Shown one piece after another: positions 52,621 to 64,000 of a stretch of DNA of 64,000 nt; position 1 is the first letter of the stretch; each line of letters starts with the position of its first letter. A program made the translations under genes and the position numbers. The stretch is from Dasyornis broadbenti. Its lineage: Eukaryota > Chordata > Aves > Passeriformes > Dasyornithidae. Location: NCBI GenBank assembly GCA_013397935.1, contig VZRN01006818.1:2386431-2450430 (forward strand), read 5' to 3'. Under the pieces are notes generated by a model that saw nothing but the letters and a program-made list of their open reading frames with translations, was not told the DNA's origin and ran no database searches.

Positions 52621-54716
52621 CTGGAAATTTAATTAAATCAGACCTTAAAGGATTTTAAGAAGACCATTTGTCATTGACTGGATGAACTGCCTACTAAAGG
52701 AAATGTGACTCATTGTTTGGGTGGAGTTTCAGGAGAAGAGCACAAATTTGGTTTTACCTGCATCTCTTTCATGTGGAACAGTGAAATATTCCCAGAGGAA
52801 AAGTCAGGAAGACCCTTCCCGAGGAAGGCCAAGTTTCTCTAAGCTGCAAGGGTACAATTTCTCTTCTGCTTTCTCTTATCCTCGTCCCAAACTTTGTCAC
52901 TCCAAATTCCATTGCTGTGTACCATGACAAGAAAGGGAGTACATAATATCATAACCATTGTGGTGGTGTGACTCAGCAACTTCTTTTGTGATGTGTAGGT
53001 GGAAGGTACAGGTTTGAATCCTCTACAGAGTGGAACCTAAGTCCTCACATACTGACAAAACGGAAAATCACATGGGGGACTGAGATTTTCAAAGAAAAGA
53101 GTAGTTTCTTCCATGACCTGCATCACTTAAGTTTGTTAAGAAAGGGTATGTATGGGCATGCACCTTCAGAAGAGAAATGCACAGGCTGGGGAGTTGGGGT
53201 GGAAAACACCACATTTCTTCAGCCTCAAGAGAACCCCCAGCTCAGCACACTCTCAGAGCTCCCTGCTGGCTAATTCAAGCTAAATGTAAGAGGTGTGCCA
53301 GCAACACATGAGCTCTTGCTGACACCTTTGTCCAGCTGAGATCTCACCTTGTGACGGCCAATTCTCTTGTACTCTGCGTAGGGAACATGGGCATCTAATA
53401 TGAGGTCCGTGAATTCAGGGTCAAGCACACTACAGATTCACCTACTTTCTCAGCATCAAAGTGCAGATCTAGCCCAAAATGGCAAAACTGACATTTTCAA
53501 AACTCATGTGGGTACTTATGCCTCTAAATGTCAGTGAAAAACCCTGTTAGATTTCACCTACCAGCCTTTCCACACTTCTTGTTAAAAGTATTTATTAAGT
53601 TATTTTTCCTTATCATTTGTCATACTTGATTGAGTAGTTCCTTCAACAGAGACTTTTTAAAGAAATTGAACTTTTTCTGTTCAGAAGTATTAGATGTAGA
53701 ACTGCTAAAATAGTATCAGCTACACTTCTAAATCTTACACATGCGATGGATTTCTAATACTACATTTATAAGTCCAAATTATTGTATATAAAGGTGAAAG
53801 ATGTCTCAAAGTATTCCCTCAAGTACATCCTTATTTTCGTAACAGGCAAATACCTAAAGGCTGTTGAAATTAATTTATTAATTAAACATGCTACAGAGTA
53901 CGGAAAAAGTTTCATCACTGCCATTTTATTTAGCACTGGAATTTCCAGAGCGTTGCATTAGAAGCACTTTTAGAGACAGAGCACAGGCTCAAAGCCCTAT
54001 TGCTCTTGCAAACAACCTTCCTCTCTGGAAGCCAAACTTAAAAGAAGTCTGAATCACCAGGAAAATTACAAAGATTCTTATACCTGATTTGAAAATACAA
54101 TAGATAATGAAACCACAACAGTGTAAAAAAAAAATCAGACAGGCCAAGAAGCAAGAAGAAATCTGAAGTGCAACGTATCCTAGCCTCCTGAAGTTCTGCA
54201 GAGGAAATGTAAGTGAAATTGGAGCTCTTTTGAGAAGGTTTTGGAAACCTGAATTCATAAAACTTACAGTAAAAATCCTACTATTTCTTTCAAAATTGAT
54301 TTGGTTCAATGAAGCAGGAAAAACTAAATATACAGAATATTTGCAAGTTGAAGGATGACTTGCAGAAGCCCCTAACTGCAAACTAAGTACTTTTGCCAAC
54401 TCTTGCTATGATCTATAAGAATGTTCTCTACTGTAAGAACCTGAAGATGTCATAGTGCCTGACCTATTGCAGTTGGACTGGATATAGGTACTTAGATGTG
54501 GGAAGGGGATTTGTAAAGGCTGAAAAATAAGACACTTGCTATATGTCAAATATTGGTCTAATGCTCACCACATGCTTCTGCAACAGCAACTCAGAGTGTA
54601 ATAGGTGTCACCAAATAAGTTTTTCAAGGTTCTTTCACTGTAGTTTGATTCTCTTGGGACTGAGTTTGCTTATAACAAGTTTCATACCTCTCAGAATGTG
54701 CAAAAAGACAAAGCAT

Positions 54717-54770
54717 TATGTATATGCATACCATATGTGCTTTTGTGTATGTGTATAAATGTATATCCAT
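54717..54770. repeat. AT/GT microsatellite-like tract
   Basis: Degenerate (TA/TG) sequence around TATGTATATGCATACCATA and TGTGTATGTGTATAAATG. Confidence 0.75.
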
Positions 54771-57700
54771 CCAAATGTCTCACCTACTGATACATGCTTG
54801 CTGTCTAAATATCTGCATAAATACGGTACACAGCTTTTTAACAAATACCAAAGATGGCCATAGTAATGTGCAAGCACAATGCTGCAAAGCCACCAAAAAG
54901 ACAAAAGCAGCATGCATAATGAAGTGAAGTGCTGCTTCTTCCTGCCAGTAATTACATTTGCATAAGAGCAACTCCAACCACTATCATTTGTCATTTCTGG
55001 GGATGGAAATCTACGGTTCTGTGTTACATATTCTATCCAATTAAGAACCCTACTGCAGCATTAGAAACGTTTGTTTCTGCATACACAATATCCTAGAGAA
55101 GTTTTCAAGAAATGTGAAAAACATACAGCTACATCTCTTGTACTTCATAATTTACCAAGCACCGTAAGCTTGCAAGGTAATAACAACGGCAACTGGCTGC
55201 CAGCCTAATCTCCCTAATGACCTGCATTTCACAGTTGTTAACACAGTTATCAGAGTCACCCTATCACCAGCATTCTGACGAAATGAAGTTAGAACGACAG
55301 AAAAACGCTTCTCAATACCCATTTAATTGTGATTTTTCCAATGAGTTCTACTCTTTCTATCAAGATGCAAGCTGCCACAGTATTGTCACTGGGGCGCAAT
55401 TTTTCAAATAGTTATGCAGATGCTTGGAGAATCAAACCCTAAAAGACTAATTAATGTGCACAAAATTCAGATAAAATTATTCATATATAAATAACTTTTG
55501 AAAGTATTAACACATGCAAACATACTGGATGGCTCATGCTAATACACAGAAGGTAATTAAAACACAGACTTATGAAGTAAAACTCATTAAGAACCAGCTA
55601 TAAAACAGAATGTGATCTTGTTTGAAATCTTTCATCTCAGTCTTTGAAAACTTTCCTCATCCCAAGGAATTTAGCTTCTTACTAACGCTGGGAATAATTT
55701 AACCTCCAATTAGAACTTCACCTGAATATATACAGCACTTCTCTATCTGTGGTGTAGTAAAAATTCCTATATTAAAATCTGCTAGCAAGTAAAATGTCAC
55801 AATTCTATACTTTATGGTTTAGTAACTTCCTTCAAAACTACTGCAATACTTAATCTGTGCCTGAACACTACTTCTGCATGTACAGAAACCATGAGTATTT
55901 GTAATTTTTTTAAGTCCTTGCAAAACTGTGTGTCACAGAAATACAAAAGGTCTTCCAGTGTTAACTCCTATGTTAAGCTCCAGCCTGATAGAAAGATTGA
56001 GTCACTTAATACTTCACCTACTGTATTGTTCATTCAGAAGCTAAAGCTGAGTAGGGCATTAAAATGAGTTTTTCAAGGTTTCTTCATGGCTCTTGAGACT
56101 CATTCTGCCTTTAACAACTTTTAAAACCCTCATGACGCTCAGAAACACACAAGAGTTCCTTTCACAGAAACCTGTTTCAAACTGCACTTGTATCCAGCTT
56201 AATATTTCTCCTTTACCCTTAGTGCCTGCACCAAGCAATTGTGGGAGGTCATGAAAAACTCTCAAAGACGTGGTGACTTGCCAGTCATCTTTCAGCCAAA
56301 ATTCTTCTGTGATTCTCTCTACACCTCACTACCTGTTTGTAAAGTAACAAAAGAAAGGTCACTGTAACCTCCAAATAAAATACACAAACATTCATTAATA
56401 TGACATGCTTCCCATCTTTCAGATTTTATAAAAAATGGTTGATATTTCTCACTGTGTATAATTCCTTGTGTAATCCTATTTTTTTCAGCACTGAAAACCA
56501 GAATTTTTTCAGCAAATAACAGGTGATTAATCATGATCAACTGTCATACCTAATTTAACAAATTTTATGATAAGCTTTTCTATACAATCCAAGTAAAAAT
56601 ATACATTTTAATGTGCAGTGTGCAGGTGAGGAAAGCAATAGCATACCTAATGTCCGTATTTTCTTTTTCCACCATGAAAGTAGATTCCCCAGCTTTAGAA
56701 TACAAAACTATTGCTTCTTTCTACAAAGATATTTACAAAGCTACATGCTATACAAATATATTTGGCATTATTTTTCATTTATTGGAATTTCTTTGATATG
56801 AGTCCTATCAGTTTACAGGACTGCATCTACATGTTTCAATTGAGAGGATGCATCTTTAGGAAGAACTCATTGTATCTGTTTTCACTCTGTATATAACGCA
56901 TCAGACCTTATAGTAAAGCTGAGCTTACTTCAAAACTGGGGGGAAAAAAAGAGCTTTTTGCCTTGGAAGAACGAGCTTGCTGCACATTCTTAATACAGTT
57001 CAGAAAAAAAAGATGAATGGACAAACTGAGAGAAGCCATTGTAGCACTAGAAAAACGTGACTGGAACAAAATTAAGAAAGAACTGCACTATAGCACTGTC
57101 CATTAAGCTGGTACAGCTGTAAGCTGTATACTTACAGCAATGGTAAAACTACTAACGTAGTGTGATTTAATGCAGTGTATCTTTCCTATCATCCTAATTT
57201 CCAGCTATATCCCTTTTCATATCTGTCCTTAACAAGATTATTAAGGCAATTTGTTAGCTGTCATCGCTGTTCTTTCAACTCTTGGCTTAAGTACACGACA
57301 CAATTCACAGTGCTAGGATGTGCGAGGAACCATGCATGGAGCACAGTATCAGAAACCAGCAAATAAACAAAATCCACAGTTTAAAGTTTTGGGGAGCCAC
57401 AAGGAAGCTGCACATATCCCCCAGGAAATTAAAGCTATTATCAATTACTTGATTGCTTAATAGAATTGTCCACTTACATCACAATTGGACTGAAAGCCCT
57501 GGAAGTCCATACCAGTACTTAATGATGCATTTAGGAAAATAGCATTGCATTAATAGTTTGAAATATTGCATTTTTGAAAACAGTTGAATGACTGTGGGTC
57601 TATCCTCTGCCTCAGAAAAGATGTAGCTGGATATGCCGTTCTCCTGAATGATATATGCCCCCATAGAACATTGACATTTTTAAACATAACATGAATTATT

Positions 57701-59158
57701 CAACATGTGTGTGAAAATGACATAATTTTACACTGGGTGACACGTGGATATTGAATGGTTATTTCCAACTGCAGCAAGACTTTAATTCCTGAAACACTTC
57801 ATTTATCTTTCAGAAATACCTAGTGCAGAGCAGCTAAGATACCCGGTGAAAAGACGCAACTTGAAGGAGATCAAAGCCAAATTCAATGGCAAAGATCTAT
57901 TTCTATAGAGACATGTTTCCTAGTAGTTAAACCAAGAACTCACAAATCTGGAGACACTGATGTCTTCTCAGCTAACATCTGTCACTCGGAGTCCACCTCC
58001 TTACAGCTGCTTCTAGAAAGCTCATTTGCTTTCTTACACTTGAATGTCAGGACCCAGAATCAAGGTCAGGGATTACGTTATCTTTCCTTGGCTCCCAAAA
58101 TCGTAAGCGGGAAGTGTGGCCAGGCAGCATGAAGCTCTGCTCATCCCCATCAGACTCATCCTCACAGTGTTTGTTTCCTGTGATGGTCTAAATCCAGAAA
58201 GCCCCACAGGCAATAAAGGGGAATTAAAACACAGAAGTCTCACACTCAAGTCCTGAGGTGAAATCATGGCACCCTGGCTCAAAAGCAAACCAGCACAAAG
58301 CAGGATAATATAATACCCTCACCTTTAGAAGGCTCTAAATGAAAAGAAAAAAAATGAAAGGGGAAACACTGAACGATTTTTGCCACATCACGCCCTAAGC
58401 TGGGGTTGTATCACTATATTTGTCTAGTATCTCTGGACAGGGGATGAAAAGAGACTGGAAACTCACTCAGAGCCCATGGGAACTGCTGAGTATAAACAGA
58501 GGACTTGGTTGGACCACAGCTGTTAATGATGCTTTCCTTGTATTTCATCCAAGATGCATGGCTTCACAGTTTGTGTATGCAAATAGGAGCCACTCCTGCT
58601 CCTGACGTCAGGGTTGTTTTGAGAAAGGAGAAAATAACTATAAGAAAAAAAGCGTATGCAGTGTACACAGAAGCTGTTACCTTTTAACTTCTTTAATATA
58701 TAACTGCAATTGCTTTAAGGCACAAATATCAATCACTTTTACACTATAACAATAGTATCTGATAATTTGAGTTATTTTCTGCATAGCAAACTAGGAGACA
58801 AAATGCTGGCATCTATATAAAAATCGAAGAAAACTCTTTTTTAAAATTAATTATTGCCATTACACTACTGTAGAGTTTACCAAATCAGTTAAAAGCACAC
58901 ATTTTACTGTGAAGAGGCTCCCTCAAGTAACAAAGGAATAGGCAATTAAAAGAAAACAAACTATGACAAAACTGAACAGAGGTGATCTCAGACACAGACA
59001 GGAAACCAGTAAACACAAATGTTCAGTGCTAAGAGCTTGCAAAATCCCAGCACCTCTCTGCCGAATCACTGATGTGGAAGAGTGCAGCAGCGAGAGATTT
59101 CCGGCAAGTATGATGCCACATGACAATGAGGAATTAAAAGTATTTCCAGATAAACCAG

Positions 59159-59194
59159 AATATTCTTGACCATCCAAAATATTCTTGTCCATCC
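59159..59194. repeat. 17-bp direct repeat, two copies
   Basis: AATATTCTTGACCATCC (59159-59175) recurs with one substitution as AATATTCTTGTCCATCC (59178-59194), a 19-bp period. Confidence 0.92.
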
Positions 59195-60723
59195 TTGGAA
59201 TGAAATACTGTCACCATCCTCTTAATTGTTTCTCACTTAAGAGGAAGAGTTATAATTATGTAGTGCTGGAAGAATGAACATTCACAAAGTCTAACCTCCA
59301 CAATTCTCTCACCATTCTCCACTCAAGAGTGTTCGTCATTTTTCTTATAAATACAAATACTAGTTACAAAAAGAATAAAACAAAAAATGTATTACAGAAT
59401 ACAACAGTGATTAAAACTATTTTTAAGGGATCTGCAAAATCAAGTTTGAAAAGAATACACAGCTCAACAGAGCATCAAAAATACTCCTGTCAATCTGTAC
59501 AAAAAGTGAAGTTACTAATTTTTTATAATCTGAGAGTTTCAGATATTACTTCAGCCAAAATCTTCATCATAACAGAAGGATGAACTCTGTACAACTTCAA
59601 TGCATGAAGCAATGACTACCACTTCTCAATGGCAGCCCAAACTACTGCCTTGTGAAAAATTAACAATCCAAAATACAGCTACCCAGAAGTGCTGTAAGAT
59701 GTTCTGAATAAAACTATATGAAATGGCGTAACTCCTAAAGCTTGAAGACTGACATTTTTAAGAGCTCAGACAGAAAGGTACTTGATTTGTAGAGAGTGAA
59801 AAATGTATTTCTATATCTATATAAATACATAGTTGTAAAAATATTATCCCAGCTAGGCAGCAGCAGTGTGAACTACCCGCATTTGTCTGACAGCATCTTC
59901 CACTCCTGAGAATACTGTATTACAGCAGTATCAAGAACATTGCTTGAGAAATGGTTGAAACAAGCCATCATTTGCCAGAATATGAACCCAGAAATTAAAT
60001 TATAGCCAACATTTCTCAAATTGTTAATGTTTTAAACAAGTTTCTAAAATAGCCAAGTTGTACTACTAACTCACAGATATCTGCCACATTAGTAAAATAG
60101 AGTTTTGAAGCATTATAAGCAATTATTATAAAGAAAATGTCTGACTCTTGATCAGTGCACCTATGCAGCAAAAACTTGTTAAAATACACACTATTCATTT
60201 ATTATGCCTTAATAAACTACAGCCAGATATATTTAACCTCTTCTTTAACATGGCAGCTTTGGCAAAGAATGCTACGGACATAAAAATGTTTAGAGACACA
60301 TAAGAGGCTGCTGAATTTGAAAACCACATTCAGGAAAACAACTGCTAATTTACTTATACAGCACCTGCAGACAGTAGATACATCTGTCTAAGCCATCAAA
60401 GCGAATCTGTCTATCAGGGATGACCAATGTATCTGGGCATGCTCCTATCAACTTAAAACCATCACAAGGAGGATAAACACCACAGCACTGGCACCACCTG
60501 TTTTGGCAGACTGAGGAAAGTGGGGACACTCCATTGGCTTCCCAAGAGTCCTGCTCTATCTGTGCAGAGAGCTCATTCCTGAGGCAGTGACTCCCATCCC
60601 ATTACACTGTGCTTTATCATCTCCTCCCAAAACAGTGGTTCAGGTTAGCCAGCAGCACCAGTACTAGCACAGCCTTGCTGCTCCTCACATACAAAGCATC
60701 TGTAGCTATCTCATGTATAACAT

Positions 60724-60740
60724 AAATATATATATAAAAA
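60724..60740. repeat. Short (AT)n tract
   Basis: AAATATATATATAAAAA, a short dinucleotide run. Confidence 0.85.
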
Positions 60741-62080
60741 CTCATGTATGTATCTAGAGCTTCACAATCAGATCCTGGCCACCGTTTTCTTACTGAAAGG
60801 ATCTCTTTCTTCTTACATCTGACACCTGGGGTTAGACCACAGTATGGATTCAGATTTTTAGCATTTGTACCTACAATTTTGGCTCCCCAAACCTTGTTTG
60901 AACAGCTATACAGAATGCTTTCAAACCTGAACCAGTAAGATCAGAAACAGAGAAATAGGTATCGATGTGCTCATTGGCACAGACACCATAGAAAGGGAAG
61001 CTGAAGAGAAGGAGGCCAAGAACAAAACCTGAATGTAATTCATGATTCAAGGAGTGGTATTAGATGAGAAAATGCTTCTGCAATATGCCGAATCCATTAG
61101 CAACTTCAAATCAGGCAGACAGTCCCCATGGATTCATGTCACAAAACCTACATTTACAGGAAGACTATTCCCCTCTGCAGGAAAGGCTTACCAAGAATAA
61201 AAACCCTTGTAATGAAAAGCAGCAAAGAGAATAAATTACCATACGTTCTTTGTATTTCAGCTGCTCAGATAATAATGTATGAGCTTCACGCTCTCTGCAC
61301 GAGAACATTCCTGGATATCCCAATGACACCCTGATTGCAAACAAGGATGAAGACGCTTTAATCCAAGCACATACTCTCTCTTTTGCTTACACAATCCATG
61401 TTTGCTGTTCTTCCTATTTAAGACAAAGCTGATCTTGAAATAGGAGGTCTGATTGTGCTCATCTTAACACTTAATTAAAATTAAAACAAACTGAACAGTG
61501 CAGACGTGTCTCCCCCTCCACATTTTCATGAAAAGATGAGATTCATGTCATAAAACATGTAGCAGGTATGTCTTCCAGAAAATTCTCTGAAGGAAGGAGG
61601 ATTAGCTATCATTTCAACACTTTATGATGTTTATGGAATGAACAGAATTTTATTAATCTTTTGCAACATGCTGTAAAGCTACTGTGTTTTACCTATTTTA
61701 TATTTATCATCCAAATGGGAAGAACAGTGGTTGTCTCTTAGCTCTCATAACTTCACCTCTCAAAGAATTAGGAATTTGGGACTGACTATTCAAATGTCCT
61801 GCAACATTCTTCCTCATAGTATTTTTTTAAACTCTGGATTAATCTATAAAAAAATCATCTATACAGAGACATCAAATGTCAATTTTTTTGCATGCAGATA
61901 TGCAACAATAGGAATGTGACCGGTTGCAGTGAACATGACCGTTGTAGATTTATCTCACTCTTCTAAGGAAATTAAAATTTAGAATTATTCCTTCCTGCAT
62001 TGTTCAAATCTTCTATTGCATTTATTTGGGATTTGAACTGTAGGCTATAACCTCTGGTTTCAGCAGTAAGATAGCCGCTG

Positions 62081-62152
62081 TATGTATATGTCCATATATG
62101 TGTATATATAGATACTTGTGCATTTACATAAATACATATATGCTCCATTTTT
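62081..62152. repeat. Degenerate (TA/TG) tract
   Basis: TATGTATATGTCCATATATG followed by TGTATATATAGATAC and later ATAAATACATATATG. It is simple sequence about 70 bp long with internal symmetry. Confidence 0.8.
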
Positions 62153-63079
62153 AATGATTTTCAGATGTTTTAATGTTTTCCATAACAGTGAAAATTAAAT
62201 GCCGAACAGAAGTTTGTTTTTCTTGATTTCATTCACAGGCCCCTTGAAAACAGTGCATGGACTGTGACTAGTCCATGGGCCCCTCATTGAATTTTTCTGC
62301 TATCACTTCCCATTACATCATTAAGTTTTGCTGGAAGTAAGATTTTCCATCTGCGTTTGTAAATTCTTCATGATAACTTTGCAAGAGTGACTTGGTGTGT
62401 TATCTTCAGCTTTGTAATCAACACTTACCAATCTTGTTTCTGAACAATAACTGCATTCTCTATACTTCTGCTATTCACCACAATTTTTGACATCTTCAAG
62501 TATTCCTATGCCTCCATCTGTTAAGGCACAGGCTTCAGATATCACTGCATTTGACGTCTCAAAGATAAGCAGTGTAGATATACAACACATTAGATAGATT
62601 TTTTTTTGTTCTTGGATAAGAAACACAATTATTTCAGTTTAAATTACTGTTATTCCTCTTTCTTCACATTCAATCACAATGAACCACAAACATTAACAGA
62701 GTTAAAGCAATAAAATTAAATCACATTCTGATTGGGCCTATAGTGAAATCTCAAACAACAAAATAAGTGAAAATGTAATTATTGAACAGCTTAAGAAAAC
62801 AAGAAAACCAGATCAGTAAAAAGACTCTGAAAATTCTTTCAACCATAAATCACTCAAATGTCTGAAAATACAATGTTTCAAACATGTTACTAAGCTGTAT
62901 CTCTTCTGGTATCTTTTGGTATGACAAAGATCTCACTGTGGGACAGACTGGGGAACTTGTGAGGAACTACTATAAATACAAACCAGTCACTTTCCAACAT
63001 CATCCCTCTGCTCTTTTCTTTTTATAGTAACATGGATAATAGAATTTGCTGTGAAAAGATCACAGGAAATGTCACTTAC

Positions 63080-63180
63080 TTCATTACTTTCTGACTAATT
63101 ATAATTAAGTAGATGGTGAGGGGAGCTCATTACAGTAATTTTTTGCCTCCCGCATAATTCCTGAGCAATACTCAAAGAAG
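63080..63180. promoter_or_regulatory. Candidate TAAT-rich conserved segment
   Basis: CTAATTATAATTAAGT is followed by GGAGCTCATTACAGTAATT and CCGCATAATTCCTGAGC. The density of TAAT cores mixed with non-repetitive sequence resembles homeodomain-type enhancers. This is motif density only, with no promoter elements visible. Confidence 0.2.
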
Positions 63181-64000
63181 AGAAACTTCTCACACAGAAA
63201 ATAAGCACCTGAGTGGATGCATGATGGTGCTGAATGCAACCTTCAGTGGAACATTACACTGGAAATGTCAGCTTGGGTCCTAATTTCTTCTAAAGCAGCT
63301 GTCCATAATATTTCATTAGTATCAAGACCATATTGCTTAAAATTCTCTGTTGAAGATGCCATCAAAGTAACTTCAAAGTTTCCTATATACACTTGGTATC
63401 TCAGATGCATTTAAGTCATCTATTATGTTTTGCTACTCAGGGCATTACTTGAACCCCTGACAAACTGAACAACTGCCTCAGCATGTTGACCTGCAGTTCT
63501 CAAAATGCATTGCATGTAGATACACAACATGCAAACCCCTTCAAATTGGTATGTAGTCCACATGGCCAATGCCTATTCACGAAGGTCCAACCTTCCCTAC
63601 TGCCCAATGGCAGAAATCAGCACAACGTTTGGATGTCTTTTCCCTATTCTGTGGAAACCATGGAAAAGAAATAGCCTGGCTTCAGTACTACCTTTGAGAT
63701 CTCCTCTACCCAGCTACCTATTTCCAAAAGTAAAGGCACTTTCTTTGACCACCAAAACACACAGTACACCGCAGCAACACAGCAAATCTGAAATATGCAT
63801 TGAAAGTCAAACTGACTTGTCTAGAACTGTTAGTGAACATTTCAATTACGGCTACACTGAGGTCTGAAATCTTGGAGACGGCTGAAGAGCTCAGTACTGG
63901 GCTCACCACATCCCAGCTCAACCATTCCAAGTTCTCAGTCTGGGTAAATTGTGAGCATGTGAATCCCATGAAAAATAAGGGCAGAGTTTATACTCACATT

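Larger units (their letters stand above)
25172..64000 (-). other. GRIP1: GRIP1 intron 1, at least 38.8 kb, open at the window edge
   Basis: Everything to the right of the exon 2 acceptor is intron or upstream sequence. In mammals the first intron of GRIP1 is very long and alternative N-terminal exons are known. I searched the minus strand for codons of the two N-termini I remember, one starting MIAVSFK and one starting MPGWKK, and found neither. The segment holds three CR1 tails and the GC-raised patch described separately. The rest (about 25.2-42.9 kb and 48.3-64.0 kb) is AT-rich DNA with small tandem repeats and no gene that I can support. Confidence 0.75.

Noticed and set aside
52966..53045. 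GGTTTGAATCCT resembling a tRNA T-arm
   Set aside because: No acceptor stem, D-arm or A-box partner could be found at the right distances.
63992..64000. GTGAGT on the minus strand at the window edge, possible donor of an upstream exon
   Set aside because: The preceding bases visible are only AAT, which does not match the AAAAG expected before the known first GRIP1 intron. Too little sequence remains to judge.

Overview
The window looks like avian (sauropsid) nuclear DNA. It is AT-rich and almost entirely non-coding. Its only recognisable interspersed repeats are three truncated CR1-type LINE 3' ends, and its only clear coding sequence is three short spliced exons. Species cannot be fixed from the sequence. 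One short run of N (37740-37765) inside a G tract marks an assembly gap.

The one gene I can support is GRIP1 (glutamate receptor-interacting protein 1), on the minus strand and incomplete at both ends. Reading in transcript order (right to left), there is at least 38.8 kb of first intron (25172-64000), an 81-bp exon (25091-25171), a 23.7-kb intron, a 136-bp exon (1296-1431), a 939-bp intron, a 146-bp exon (211-356), then the start of the next intron (1-210). All three exons have consensus AG/GT borders, and their phases join without error into one frame. They encode the N-terminal linker and the whole of PDZ domain 1. The initiator exon and the later PDZ domains lie outside the window.

The first intron carries nearly all other structure. 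From about 42.9 to 48.3 kb there is a patchwork of three plus-strand CR1 tails and several blocks of raised GC, the strongest at about 44.3-44.7 kb. Elsewhere there are short tandem duplications, homopolymers, AT/GT microsatellite-like tracts, one inverted repeat near 33.7 kb, and motif-dense segments near 32.6, 34.9, 40.8 and 63.1 kb that could be conserved enhancers, though this cannot be tested here.

Many open frames of 60-270 codons occur on both strands. None shows recognisable homology, and most fall in GC-raised or low-complexity DNA, so I treat them as chance. No tRNA, rRNA, CRISPR, bacterial-type operon or new multi-gene system was seen.
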